Part shown: piece after piece, positions 7,581 to 15,632 of the stretch
Position numbering within the stretch: the first letter of the stretch is position 1
How the letters are laid out: each line of letters begins with the position of its first letter
Assembly (NCBI GenBank): GCA_026398895.1
Contig: JAPLRZ010000041.1
Span: 1-58,513 of the forward strand
Direction: 5' to 3'
Length of the DNA stretch: 58,513 nucleotides
Source: Methylococcales bacterium
GTDB lineage: Bacteria > Pseudomonadota > Gammaproteobacteria > Methylococcales > Methylomonadaceae
Notes under the pieces: generated by a model
What the model was told of the DNA's origin: nothing
Databases searched by the model: none
What the model saw: the letters and a program-made list of their open reading frames with translations, nothing else
Position numbers and translations under genes: made by a program

Positions 7581-8015
7581 ATGAAAAAGCCCTATAAAAC
7601 AGCGTTCAGCACCTCCAATCGTTCTGCGGCACTCGCTAAAATCCACATCGCTAAGCAACAACTAAGCTTAGATGATGACACTTACCGCGCCCTGTTACAC
7701 AACGTGGCGGGCGTTACTTCCAGCACACAGTTAGATCAAGAAGGCTTTGATCGCGTTCTCGCCTACTTTAAAAAATCAGGTGTACAGTTCAAAAGCAACC
7801 CGAAAAAAACAGGTCGTGTCCCCAATACCTTAGCCAACCGTGAACAACTGCAAAAAATCCACGCTTTGCTGACTACGCAAAACAAACCATTCGAGTACGC
7901 AGTAGGTATTGCCAAACGAATGTATAAAAAAGAGGCGTTGGAATTTTGCACCCCGCAAGAATTACGGGGTGTCATTGCGGCGTTGGTTAGGGTTGGGGAA
8001 AAAAAATCTGTGTAG
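7581..8015 (+). CDS. Gp16/GemA-like phage regulatory protein
   Basis: The 144-residue product is a member of the Mu Gp16 (GemA) family. The N-terminus has AKIHIAKQQLSLDDDTYRAL, then the conserved SSTQLDQEGFDRVLAYFKKS, and the C-terminus has a helical domain with YAVGIAKRMYKKEALEFCTP and LRGVIAALV. Mu GemA modulates host gene expression and DNA topology around early-to-middle development. It directly precedes the Mor-type activator gene, as in other Mu-like genomes. The ATG at 7581 is chosen because the upstream in-frame extension overlaps the preceding gene and lacks family similarity. Confidence 0.85.
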   Translation: MKKPYKTAFSTSNRSAALAKIHIAKQQLSLDDDTYRALLHNVAGVTSSTQLDQEGFDRVLAYFKKSGVQFKSNPKKTGRVPNTLANREQLQKIHALLTTQNKPFEYAVGIAKRMYKKEALEFCTPQELRGVIAALVRVGEKKSV

Positions 8016-8092
8016 CCCGCATGAAGCAACGCGGAATGCGGGGACGTTTGTACCACGAATCCCCGTATTCCGCTTCGCTCCATACGGGCTAC
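8012..8092. repeat. Imperfect palindromic repeat between gp16 and mor
   Basis: GTAGCCCGCATGAAG ... CATACGGGCTAC arms enclose a second pair (GCGGAATGCGGGG with CCCCGTATTCCGC). It starts over the stop codon of the Gp16-like gene. The style matches dispersed host repeats rather than phage genes. Confidence 0.65.
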
Positions 8093-8123
8093 TTCCTGTT
8101 TTTATATTTTAAGAGGACTCACG

Positions 8124-8525
8124 ATGCTAACAGATGACAATTATGCGTTATTGCCCAAACGCACGGCTGAATTGGTGCAGGTGGTGGGGTTTGAAGCGGC
8201 AATGTCATTAGTCCGTCATTACGGCGGGACGCATTTAAACATTCCTAAAAAAGCCAAGCCTAGCAATAAACTGAGAGCAATTATTAGTCTGGAAGACCTA
8301 CAATCGCTGTGTGCATATTATGGGGGTACGCCTTTAGAGATTGATTTGTGTGCTAATATCATCAGTCAACAGAAAAAATTATTGATTATGGCGGATATTA
8401 AAGTAGGCTGGAGCAATGCTATGATAGCGCGTAAATTTAACACCACAGAGCGTAATGTGCGACGCATTAAGCAAAAATCGCGTGAGGGGTGTTATTATAA
8501 TCTGGATATTTTTGAATTAACGTAG
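8124..8525 (+). CDS. Mor-family middle transcription activator
   Basis: The 133-residue product shows the Mor/C signature: an N-terminal dimerisation part (ELVQVVGFEAAMSLVRHYGG), then SLCAYYGGTPLEIDL, and a C-terminal helix-turn-helix with MIARKFNTTERNVRRIKQKS. In Mu, Mor binds as a dimer to the middle promoter and recruits RNA polymerase to switch on the late programme. AAGAGG lies before the ATG. A truncated relative is encoded on the minus strand at 57291-57566 in the second Mu remnant. Confidence 0.88.
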   Translation: MLTDDNYALLPKRTAELVQVVGFEAAMSLVRHYGGTHLNIPKKAKPSNKLRAIISLEDLQSLCAYYGGTPLEIDLCANIISQQKKLLIMADIKVGWSNAMIARKFNTTERNVRRIKQKSREGCYYNLDIFELT

Positions 8526-8650
8526 AGACGCGATTTATCGCGTCTCTATCTTATAAAAGACGCGATAAATCGTAGACGCGATAAATCGTAGACGCGATAA
8601 ATCGCGTCTCTACTAAACCCATAGGACTCAACTCCTGTGGGTTTTTTTTT
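8523..8650. repeat. 16-bp tandem repeat cluster followed by a terminator
   Basis: AGAGACGCGATTTATCGCGT begins a palindrome at about 8523-8548, followed by three tandem 16-bp units (AGACGCGATAAATCGT) starting at 8558, 8574 and 8590. Next, an AACCCA ... TGGGTT hairpin with a run of T residues (8615-8650) forms an intrinsic terminator. The cluster separates the early/middle block from the late genes. Confidence 0.75.
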
Positions 8651-8692
8651 GCCTTGCGTTTTAAGCTATCGCAAAACAGACAGGGGATTCAA

Positions 8693-9067
8693 ATGGATTA
8701 CGAGTTAATAAAAATTACTATACCGCTAGTCGGTTTAGCTATCACGGTGATTCTGTGGTTAGCAACCGCCCGCGAAAGCAAAGACAAGGCAACTATTTCA
8801 TCGATAGATCGCATTGAGCAGACACTAGACAATAAGATTGCGGCAGTGGGTTCACGGGTAACGCTACTAGAGCGTGATATTTCCAGTATGCCCAGTCACG
8901 AAGACGTGGTGCGTATTCATGAGCGTATCGATACCATGGGCGGTAGTCTAAACAGCACTAACTTATTAATCGGTGATTTGTCTGGGCAATTTAAACAACT
9001 GTGTATGTCTAATCAGCAGGTGCTGGGTTTATTGCAGCAACTGATTAAAAACAGTAAAAGCAATTAA
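8693..9067 (+). CDS. DUF2730-like membrane-anchored phage protein
   Basis: The 124-residue product has one N-terminal transmembrane helix (ITIPLVGLAITVILWLATA, about residues 7-25) followed by a long coiled coil (IDRIEQTLDNKIAAVG, VTLLERDISSMP, HERIDTMGG). This is the plan of DUF2730 proteins that lie just before the terminase genes in Mu-like phages. The ATG at 8693 follows CAGGGGATT, and the transmembrane helix then begins near the N-terminus as in the family. The role is unknown; a lysis-related function has been suggested from position only. Confidence 0.7.
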   Translation: MDYELIKITIPLVGLAITVILWLATARESKDKATISSIDRIEQTLDNKIAAVGSRVTLLERDISSMPSHEDVVRIHERIDTMGGSLNSTNLLIGDLSGQFKQLCMSNQQVLGLLQQLIKNSKSN

Positions 9068-9068
9068 C

Positions 9069-9108
9069 AGGAGTCCAATAGCGTTAGCTATTGGATAAAA
9101 ATACTCCT
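9069..9108. repeat. GGAGTC-family hairpin repeat
   Basis: AGGAGTCCAATAGC-GTTA-GCTATTGG is a hairpin whose outer arm is completed by ACTCCT at the end of the unit. It lies immediately after the DUF2730-like stop codon. Confidence 0.7.
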
Positions 9109-9129
9109 CCGAATTATAAAGGATACGTT

Positions 9130-9423
9130 ATGAGTGACGATTTAGTGACAGGAAATAGACGTTTGCATATTTTGAAATGTCTAAAAAGTACAGGCGATTA
9201 TCGTCTCAGTGATTTATTGCTACACGATATGCTCAAGCGCATCGGCATGGGGGTGTCGTTGTCTGTGGTGCGCGGTGATCTGGCATGGTTAGAACAGCAA
9301 AGCCTGTTATCCACGCAAGCGATGGGTAATTTAACCATTGCCCTATTGCGTAGCGAAGGCGTAGATGTTGCCGAAGGTGTCTCTTACGTCCCTGGTATTG
9401 CCAGACCACGCCCTGAGGGTTAA
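9130..9423 (+). CDS. Winged-helix phage protein (VpaChn25_0724-like)
   Basis: The 97-residue product contains a winged-helix fold resembling ArsR proteins: RLHILKCLKSTGDYRLSDLL, then SLSVVRGDLAWLEQQSLL, ending in a basic hairpin. It corresponds to the small protein that precedes gp27 in many Mu-like genomes. The ATG at 9130 is preferred because upstream codons lie in the repeat. It ends two bases before the next start. A small terminase-associated or regulatory role is inferred from position. Confidence 0.7.
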   Translation: MSDDLVTGNRRLHILKCLKSTGDYRLSDLLLHDMLKRIGMGVSLSVVRGDLAWLEQQSLLSTQAMGNLTIALLRSEGVDVAEGVSYVPGIARPRPEG

Positions 9424-9425
9424 TT

Positions 9426-9998
9426 ATGTCCAGAATATCTTCTATTGAGCTATTGCCTGATGACATATTGGCAAAATTACAGGCGTTATTACTCGACCCG
9501 CGTGTCACACAATTAGAGGTGACCCATCAAATCAATGCCCTGTTAGTCGAGCAGGGCAAGGACATAAAAGTCAGTAAATCGGCGGTTAATCGTTACGCCA
9601 TATCGTTTGAAGAAATGACCGCTGAAATTGTCGAAACCGATAGGTTGGCGGCGGTGATGCTGAAAGAACTCAATATCGATAATCAAAGCAAAGTCGGACA
9701 AGCTACCGCAGAGTCTTTGCGGGTGATGCTGTTTAGAGTGTTGCCCGTGTTAAAGCGCATTATGAGTGATAGCGAACTGGACTTAAAAGAACTCAAAGAC
9801 GTAACCGGCATGGTCAATTCCTTGGCAACCAGTCATGAAAAGCTTGAACGTTCTGCCACGATTAACGAAGAACGCAGTCGATTGATACGCGCCCAAATTC
9901 GCGCCGAAGCAGCCGAAGAATTAACGCAAGAATTGAAAAACGACGGTATTAGCGCGGAAGTTGAAGCGTCTATTAAACGCATTTTAATTGGGAAATAG
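9426..9998 (+). CDS. DUF3486 protein (Mu gp27-like, putative small terminase)
   Basis: The 190-residue helical product belongs to DUF3486, the Mu gp27 family, proposed as the small terminase subunit. An N-terminal helix-turn-helix region (SRISSIELLPDDILAKLQAL, then TQLEVTHQINALLVEQGKDI and SKSAVNRYAISFEEM) is followed by a long amphipathic helical region suited to oligomerisation. It lies directly before the large terminase gene. Small terminases recognise phage DNA and pass it to the motor; transposable phages package headfully from a site near the left end. Confidence 0.82.
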   Translation: MSRISSIELLPDDILAKLQALLLDPRVTQLEVTHQINALLVEQGKDIKVSKSAVNRYAISFEEMTAEIVETDRLAAVMLKELNIDNQSKVGQATAESLRVMLFRVLPVLKRIMSDSELDLKELKDVTGMVNSLATSHEKLERSATINEERSRLIRAQIRAEAAEELTQELKNDGISAEVEASIKRILIGK

Positions 9999-10025
9999 GA
10001 ATCAAAACTCATGATTTTAGATTCC
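9998..10025. repeat. Degenerate GGAGTC-type hairpin covering the terminase start
   Basis: GGAATCAAAACTC and the following ATGATTTTAGATTCC form imperfect inverted arms. It begins at the last base of the gp27-like gene and supplies the start codon and first few codons of the terminase gene. Confidence 0.55.
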
Positions 10026-11561
10026 AATCCTAGTGATTACTTTCCAGAACATGAGCCTGTGCTGTTAGGTTATCAAGCCCGCTGGTTTAACGATGACTCA
10101 GAAGTCAAGATTGCCGAAAAATCACGCCGTACTGGGCTAACGTGGGCAGAAGCTGCCAGTAATGTGGTGACTGCATCAAAGCCAAAATCACGCGGTGGCA
10201 GCAATGTGTTTTACATCGGCTCCAAAAAAGAAATGGCACTGGAATACATAGCGGCAGTGGGTTTGTTTGCCAAGGCATTTAATCAATTAGCCGTGGCGGT
10301 AGAAGAAGGCATTTTTAAAGACGAAGACGGCAATAAAGACATTCTTTCGTACACAGTACGTTTTCCTAATACGGGTTTTAAAATAGCCGCCTTGTCTTCA
10401 AGACCGTCTAATTTACGCGGTATGCAAGGCGATGTGGTGATTGATGAGGCAGGCTTTCAAGATTCGCTACATGAGATTTTAAAAGCCGCGATTGCACTCA
10501 CAATGTGGGGCAATCGCGTCCGCATTATCAGCACCCACAATGGCGTGGATAACGAATTCAATCAAACCATTCAAGATGCCAGAGCAGGGCGTAATGATTA
10601 TTCTGTGCATCGAATCACCTTGGGTGACGCACTTGCCGATGGTTTATTTAAACGCATTTGTTTTGTTAATAACAAGCCGTGGAGTCAAGCGGCTGAAGAG
10701 GACTGGCAAGCCAAGTTAATCAAGCGTTCACCCAGCAAAGAAGCCGCTGATGAAGAGTATTTTTGTATTCCATCACAATCGGGTGGTGCAGCCTTAAGTC
10801 GAGTGTTGATTGAAGCGCGGATGAGCAAAGAATACCCCGTGTTTCGGCTGTCAAAAGATAACAGTTTTAACGAGTGGGCTGAGCATTTGCGTGAAGCGGA
10901 AGTGCGTGATTGGTGTACTGAAAACCTACTCCCTGCCTTGCAAAAACTAGACCCTACACGCCGTCATGTGTTTGGTGAAGATTTTGGACGACTAGGCGAT
11001 TTAACAGTCATTGACCCAATGACTATAGAACAGAATTTGAATAGAACCGTGCCGTTTAGCGTGGAACTGCGCAATATTCCCTTTCGTCAACAAGAACAGG
11101 TGTTGTTTTATATTGTCGATAGATTGCCGAATTTAATCGGTGGTGCGCTGGATGCGGGCGGCAATGGGATGTATTTAGCCGAGCAAGCCCGTCATCGTTA
11201 CGGCTCTAATCGTATTAAAGAAATCAAGTTATCCGAAAGCTGGTATCTGGAAAATATGCCTAAGTTTAAAGGCGCGTTTGAAGATGCAACCTTAACTATC
11301 CCCGCCGATGATGATCAGCTGAATGATCTACGCGCCTTGCAAGTCATTAATGGCATTATTCGCATACCGAAAGCCAAGACGGAAACAGGCGCGAATCAAC
11401 GGCATGGTGACAGTGCTATTTCAAAAGCACTGGCTTATTTTGCCAGTTTTTTAAGCAATCCGTCGGCTGGCGAGACTATTGATGTTGCCGAGGACGATGA
11501 TACTTATAGACCTGACAGTATGAACAATCGCCGCCGTTTGGTCGTTAGAATACAAACCTAG
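10011..11561 (+). CDS. Terminase large subunit (Mu gp28-like)
   Basis: The 516-residue product has the ATPase and nuclease domains of large terminases. The Walker A-like loop is KSRRTGLTWAEA (residues 37-48), the Walker B is VVIDEAGF with D145/E146, and STHNG is the coupling motif. The C-terminal RNase-H-like nuclease shows FGEDFGRLGD (D324) and ALDAGGNG, with a final acidic residue probably in the GDSAISKAL region. It pumps phage DNA into the prohead through the portal and cuts it. The start lies in a repeat; the next in-frame ATG is too far downstream to replace it. Confidence 0.9.
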   Translation: MILDSNPSDYFPEHEPVLLGYQARWFNDDSEVKIAEKSRRTGLTWAEAASNVVTASKPKSRGGSNVFYIGSKKEMALEYIAAVGLFAKAFNQLAVAVEEGIFKDEDGNKDILSYTVRFPNTGFKIAALSSRPSNLRGMQGDVVIDEAGFQDSLHEILKAAIALTMWGNRVRIISTHNGVDNEFNQTIQDARAGRNDYSVHRITLGDALADGLFKRICFVNNKPWSQAAEEDWQAKLIKRSPSKEAADEEYFCIPSQSGGAALSRVLIEARMSKEYPVFRLSKDNSFNEWAEHLREAEVRDWCTENLLPALQKLDPTRRHVFGEDFGRLGDLTVIDPMTIEQNLNRTVPFSVELRNIPFRQQEQVLFYIVDRLPNLIGGALDAGGNGMYLAEQARHRYGSNRIKEIKLSESWYLENMPKFKGAFEDATLTIPADDDQLNDLRALQVINGIIRIPKAKTETGANQRHGDSAISKALAYFASFLSNPSAGETIDVAEDDDTYRPDSMNNRRRLVVRIQT

Positions 11562-11753
11562 GTTTTTCATCGTTCCAACGCTCTAGCGTGGAATGCAGCC
11601 GTTGACGCTCCAGCGTCTTCTTTTGATAAGCAACGCTGGAGCGTTTGCCAATATTTTGGACTATTGATTTTTGCTGATGTTACGCACAAGAATATTTTTG
11701 TTATTGCTTTTTCATGCGTAACATCAGTTAACTATTTAAAGAGAGGATTTGCC
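11562..11753. other. Intergenic repeat and 13-bp inverted repeat
   Basis: CGTTCCAACGCTCTAGCG and related GCTGGAGCG elements (about 11570-11645) belong to a palindromic class seen again at 41820-41846. Then CTGATGTTACGCA (11674-11686) and TGCGTAACATCAG (11715-11727) form a perfect 13-bp inverted pair. GAGAGGA precedes the next start. Confidence 0.6.
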
Positions 11754-12167
11754 ATGTTTGGAATTGATGATGCCATTGCCGCAGGGAGTAATTTAATTAC
11801 GACCATCACGAATAAAATCGCCCCTGATGCCAATATCGAGATACAAGGGAAAATTAACTCGGCATTGACTGAAATGCAGAATGAGTACGCGAGTATGCTT
11901 GCTCAGGTTGAGGTCAATAAAGTGGAAGCGGCAAGCACTAGCGTGTTTGTCGGAGGCTGGAGACCTGCCATAGGCTGGATATGTGGGGCTGGCTTAGCTT
12001 ATGCCGCTGTTATTGAGCCATTAGGGCGGTTTATTGCCGTAGTTTTCTTTGATTATGCAGGCACTTTTCCTGTACTTAATGCTGAGATAACACTGCAAAT
12101 TTTACTGGGTATGCTGGGTTTAGGTGGCATGAGGTCTTATGACAAAAAAGTAGGCACGTCAAAATAA
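11754..12167 (+). CDS. Holin-like three-helix phage membrane protein
   Basis: The 137-residue product starts with an amphipathic, coiled part (residues 1-60), followed by two or three hydrophobic helices: WRPAIGWICGAGLAYAAVIE, FIAVVFFDYAG and LQILLGMLGLGGM. The WRP...W.C.. motif is typical of the 3TM holins (PF11351) found in phages and gene-transfer agents. It would make membrane lesions for lysis. The start at 11754 follows GAGAGGA; the upstream in-frame extension lies within an inverted repeat. Its stop overlaps the portal start (TAATG). No endolysin gene is adjacent. Confidence 0.75.
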   Translation: MFGIDDAIAAGSNLITTITNKIAPDANIEIQGKINSALTEMQNEYASMLAQVEVNKVEAASTSVFVGGWRPAIGWICGAGLAYAAVIEPLGRFIAVVFFDYAGTFPVLNAEITLQILLGMLGLGGMRSYDKKVGTSK

Positions 12168-13870
12168 TGAAAAATCCACTTACTTGGTTTGTTGAAGCCA
12201 TTAAAAACGACCCATTACCACAACCGATGCGTGAAGCCTATTCGGGTATTGGTGAAATGATAGATAAAGATGATGCCGACTGGCGACCCTTAAGCGGTGA
12301 TGCCCTGCGTGATTTATTGCCGATGAATCAACGCCGTATGCAGGACTTAGCGGCGTATTTATGGGAGTCCAACACGCTGGCAAACCGTTTAATTGAATTG
12401 CCTATTGCTTACATTCTAGCCGATGGCGTTAAACTTAAAGCCGATGATGAGCTTATTCAGAAATGTTTAACGGATTTTTGGAATCATCCCGTCAACTTGA
12501 TGGACATTAAGCTGGTTAAAAAGGTTCGTGAGCTGTCCATGTATGGTGAACAGTGTTATCCCACTTTTGTGAATCAATACAGCGGGGCCGTGCGGCTGGG
12601 TTATCTTGATCCGTGTTTGATTGCAACGGTGGTGGTTGATCCTGATAACACTGAACAGCCGATTGGGATTATCACCAACCTGACTAAAAAAGGCGTATCC
12701 AAGCGGTTTAAGGTTATCGTCAATGGGGCTGAAGACGAGATGTTTACCCAGCGTACGATTGCTATTCGTGACAGCTTTACCGATGGTGATTGTTTCTATT
12801 TCAAAATTAACGATCTGGCAAGTGGGCGGCGTGGGCGATCTGATTTATTGTCACAGATTGACTGGTTAGATTCTTACGACCAATTTCTGTTTGGTGAGCT
12901 GGACAGGGTGCAGTTTCTACGCGCCTTTATGTGGGATGTCACGCTGACGGGTGCGAATGATGACGAGGTCAAGAAAAAAGCCGCCTCCATTCGCGCACCT
13001 AAACCAGGGTCGGTTCGGGTTCATAATGATGCTGAAACGTGGAAAGCCGAAAGCCCTTCGTTAGAATCCAGTGATTCTGAAACCAGTGCCAAGTTGTTTC
13101 GTAATCACGTCTTAGGTGGGGCAACCATACCCGAACATTGGTTTGGCGGTGGCGGTGATGTCAATCGCTCAACCAGTGAAAGCATGGGCGACCCTACCTT
13201 TAAGGTGATGTCCTTACGGCAAGCCTTTATCGGTTATATGTTGGCTGAAATGGGGCGGTATGTGATACGGCAATGGGAGCTGGCACAGTCAGGGCGTGAG
13301 CCTGATTTAACCGATCCAGTGTATGATTTTGTGGTGCAGTTTCCTGAAATGATAGCGAAAGACACCACCCGTTATGCAGCGGCATTAGAGCAGGTGACTA
13401 AAGCAGTGAGTCTAGCAGTGACTGATAAGTTGCTGTCGATTAAGACGGGTATATCGGTTATTGAGTCGATTGCAGGGCAGTTAGGCGTGAAGTTTGATGC
13501 TGAGAAAGAGTTGGCGGCGATTGCTGAACAGCCTGTAGCAGAAAACCTAACAGGTTTAAATCAGAAAATGACAGAAGCGGTGGGAACAAAAGCGGTAGGA
13601 GCGGATTTATCCGCGACTAAAGTCGCTCCCACTAAATTTACTGCCGACCAACAGATCATTGAGAACCTAGCGGATAATGTGCTAGCTACTTTAGCCTCGC
13701 CTGTTAGTGCAGACGATATTCATAACTGTATTAAAGCAGCCAGTTCTTATGAGGATTTAGCGGATAGACTGGCGGCGTTATTTGGTGAATCTGACACAGA
13801 AGAATTTAGAACCGTGTTAGAACGCGCTACCTTTGCGGCTGATTTGTTGGGCTTTGCTAATGCAAATTGA
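12167..13870 (+). CDS. Portal protein (DUF1073-like)
   Basis: The 567-residue product lies between terminase and MuF head genes, the portal position. Recognisable blocks include AAYLWESNTLANRLIELPI, VRELSMYGEQCYPTFV, the QIDWLDSYDQFLFGEL helix, and TIPEHWFGGGGDVNRSTSES, as in the DUF1073 family of portal-like proteins rather than the DUF935 family of Mu gp29. It should form the dodecameric ring through which DNA enters and leaves. The C-terminal ~100 residues are low-complexity and may interact with scaffolding. Confidence 0.8.
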   Translation: MKNPLTWFVEAIKNDPLPQPMREAYSGIGEMIDKDDADWRPLSGDALRDLLPMNQRRMQDLAAYLWESNTLANRLIELPIAYILADGVKLKADDELIQKCLTDFWNHPVNLMDIKLVKKVRELSMYGEQCYPTFVNQYSGAVRLGYLDPCLIATVVVDPDNTEQPIGIITNLTKKGVSKRFKVIVNGAEDEMFTQRTIAIRDSFTDGDCFYFKINDLASGRRGRSDLLSQIDWLDSYDQFLFGELDRVQFLRAFMWDVTLTGANDDEVKKKAASIRAPKPGSVRVHNDAETWKAESPSLESSDSETSAKLFRNHVLGGATIPEHWFGGGGDVNRSTSESMGDPTFKVMSLRQAFIGYMLAEMGRYVIRQWELAQSGREPDLTDPVYDFVVQFPEMIAKDTTRYAAALEQVTKAVSLAVTDKLLSIKTGISVIESIAGQLGVKFDAEKELAAIAEQPVAENLTGLNQKMTEAVGTKAVGADLSATKVAPTKFTADQQIIENLADNVLATLASPVSADDIHNCIKAASSYEDLADRLAALFGESDTEEFRTVLERATFAADLLGFANAN

Positions 13871-14045
13871 CTCTAATCCATCCATCGAAAATTTATTCCA
13901 TTTTAGATGCCCACCCTGTCAAGGCTGGTGGTCTATTGCCGATGCACCAATGAACAAAAAAAAGGACTGGTTTTGTCCTTGGTGTGGCGTAAAAATAACA
14001 GTGTCGGCAGTTGTTGAAATGGTAGAAGACGATGCCTCCAATTAG
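13860..14045 (+). CDS. Small zinc-ribbon phage protein
   Basis: The 61-residue product contains two CxxC knuckles, FRCPPCQGWW and FCPWCGVK, spaced as a zinc ribbon. The ATG at 13860 overlaps the portal 3' end by 11 bases, and its end overlaps the next gene by 14, which supports expression in this operon. Its place recalls small zinc-finger proteins encoded near phage head genes, such as Mu Com, but sequence similarity to Com is not convincing. The role is unknown. Confidence 0.65.
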   Translation: MQIDSNPSIENLFHFRCPPCQGWWSIADAPMNKKKDWFCPWCGVKITVSAVVEMVEDDASN

Positions 14046-15324
14046 TATTAATTTTAATCTACCCTTCAATGAAGCCATACAACAAATGGCTAGCCGTGGC
14101 GTGGTATTGCCTGAACTTTATTATGGCCAGTTACAAGGCATACATCGGCAGTTAGCCTTTTCCATTGCCAATATTACCAAAGTTGACCAATTGCAAGCCG
14201 TGCTGGATTCCTTAACCAATCACTTAAAGAATGGCGGAACGTTTGCCCAGTGGCAAAAACACGTTGATGTTAAAGCCTTGGGTTTACCTAAACATCGGCT
14301 AGACAATATCTTTAGAACCAATATTCAGCAAGCCTATAATCATGGACATTGGCAACAAGCCTTGGCTAATCAATCCACCCACGGCTATCTGATGTACGAT
14401 GCCATCAATGATTCGCGTACGCGTCCTAGTCATAAAGCCAATGATGGTGTTATTCGTAAGATTGATGATCCAATCTGGAAGCGTATCTGGTTTAGTCGCA
14501 GTGTGTATCGTTGTCGATGTCGGTTAATTTCCCTCACTGAAAAACAAGCGATTGCTAGATCGGCGAATGGTCAAGGACTGCATAAGATAGAGACTGAAGA
14601 TCCAATGCGTGATACTGCATGGGATAGTGTTGATGTGATGAATGCGGATGTAATGAGTGTGGGTGTTGAACAGGCGGTTATTAAACGCTTGGCAGATAGT
14701 CAGAATCCTGCGTTAAAGCAAGCTTTTGTTAAAGCCACAGAGCTTATTAATGCACAGCAACTGGCGTTGAACTATGGTGTTAAACAGGTTAATTATGGCG
14801 GTAGGCTGGAGTTAGCCAATGAGACTAATAGTGTATTGTCTGAGTTTAAACAGCGTGGTTTGCCGTTGCCTGATAATGTGTTGGCTGATGATAATCAGTT
14901 TTTAAAATGGGAAAAACAATTAAACAAAGACCTGAGTAAAGTACCTGCTGCATTTACTTTTAATCAGAAATCAAAACAAACCTATTTGTATATTCATCCT
15001 TCTGATTCCTATTGGGACGATGCGGCTAAAAGTGCAAAAAAAGAATATGAGGATGGCTATTGGTCAAGTGGCGACTCTCATCATGCGATACTTCATGAGT
15101 TAGGACATAATACGCATTATCTACAGGCGCAAACGCAATATATAGACTATCTTACAACTATGCTGACTCCAAGTCAGACAATAATAGCCGCTAAGGTTAG
15201 TAAGTATGCAATGGAGTCACAAGGAGAATTTGTTGCAGAAACGTTTGTGCAGATAATGTTAGGAAACAAAATAGATGATGATGTACTTGAACTTTATCAA
15301 TTATTAGAAGGCAGGTTATTATGA
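14032..15324 (+). CDS. MuF-type minor head protein fused to a zincin domain
   Basis: The 430-residue product has two parts. Residues 20-190 match the SPP1 gp7/Mu gpF minor head family (LDNIFRTNIQQAYNHGHWQQ, YDAINDSRTRPSHKANDGVI, RCRCRLISL). The C-terminal part contains H355-E-L-G-H359 and downstream glutamates (EFVAE, E403), the HExxH-E pattern of zinc metallopeptidases. MuF proteins are carried in the capsid and ejected with DNA; C-terminal fusions to enzyme or toxin domains are a known polymorphic design. This one may be a protease delivered into the host. The next small gene overlaps by four bases. Confidence 0.82.
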   Translation: MPPISINFNLPFNEAIQQMASRGVVLPELYYGQLQGIHRQLAFSIANITKVDQLQAVLDSLTNHLKNGGTFAQWQKHVDVKALGLPKHRLDNIFRTNIQQAYNHGHWQQALANQSTHGYLMYDAINDSRTRPSHKANDGVIRKIDDPIWKRIWFSRSVYRCRCRLISLTEKQAIARSANGQGLHKIETEDPMRDTAWDSVDVMNADVMSVGVEQAVIKRLADSQNPALKQAFVKATELINAQQLALNYGVKQVNYGGRLELANETNSVLSEFKQRGLPLPDNVLADDNQFLKWEKQLNKDLSKVPAAFTFNQKSKQTYLYIHPSDSYWDDAAKSAKKEYEDGYWSSGDSHHAILHELGHNTHYLQAQTQYIDYLTTMLTPSQTIIAAKVSKYAMESQGEFVAETFVQIMLGNKIDDDVLELYQLLEGRLL

Positions 15325-15512
15325 TTCATACGCATGATGCTAATTGCTTAGGGTGTAAGCATTATCTAAAAGATAGACGCTGTAAGGCTTTTCCTGTGGA
15401 AATACCTAATGATTTATGGGTAGGTAAGAACCTACATAGAGAACCTGTTAAGGGTGATAATGGCTTTCAGTATGAAAGCTCTATGCTTTATATTACTCCT
15501 TTTGATGATTAA
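15321..15512 (+). CDS. Small Cys-containing partner of the MuF fusion
   Basis: The 63-residue product starts MIHTHDANCLGCKHYLKDRR and contains AFPVEIPNDLWVGKNLHREP and GDNGFQYE. This C-x-x-C...C-x-AFP-x-x-IP-x-x-(L/I)W-x-G-x-x-H-x-x-P-x-x-GDNG pattern recurs in small proteins encoded directly after phage head proteins in other genomes, to my knowledge without a set function. The four-base overlap (ATGA) couples it to the zincin fusion. It could be a cognate inhibitor or folding partner. That is inference. Confidence 0.6.
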   Translation: MIHTHDANCLGCKHYLKDRRCKAFPVEIPNDLWVGKNLHREPVKGDNGFQYESSMLYITPFDD

Positions 15513-15517
15513 GTTGC

Positions 15518-15594
15518 GTAGGGTGGGTTGCATTTTTTGCAACCCAACATTATGCGGTAAACGTTGGGTTGGAAAAGCACCAACCCAACCTACG
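15518..15594. repeat. GTAGGGTGGGTTG-type palindromic repeat
   Basis: GTAGGGTGGGTTGCATTTTT opens and CCAACCCAACCTAC closes an imperfect palindrome with inner arms GCAACCCAAC/GTTGGGTTGG. A related element lies at 16282-16357 and a different GTAGGGTGGG element at 43792-43863 in the host part. Confidence 0.7.
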
Positions 15595-15632
15595 ATGCTA
15601 CTTGCTGAACCCAATGTTTGAACTCTCCTAAC

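Noticed and set aside
8523..8612. Short tandem units considered as a CRISPR array
   Set aside because: The 16-bp units are directly joined without unique spacers, and no cas genes are present.
12167..13870. Possible Acb1-type anti-CBASS activity of the DUF1073-like protein
   Set aside because: Acb1-related domains are described in some phage proteins of this name, but this gene's length and place match a portal, and no catalytic HxT pairs could be made out.
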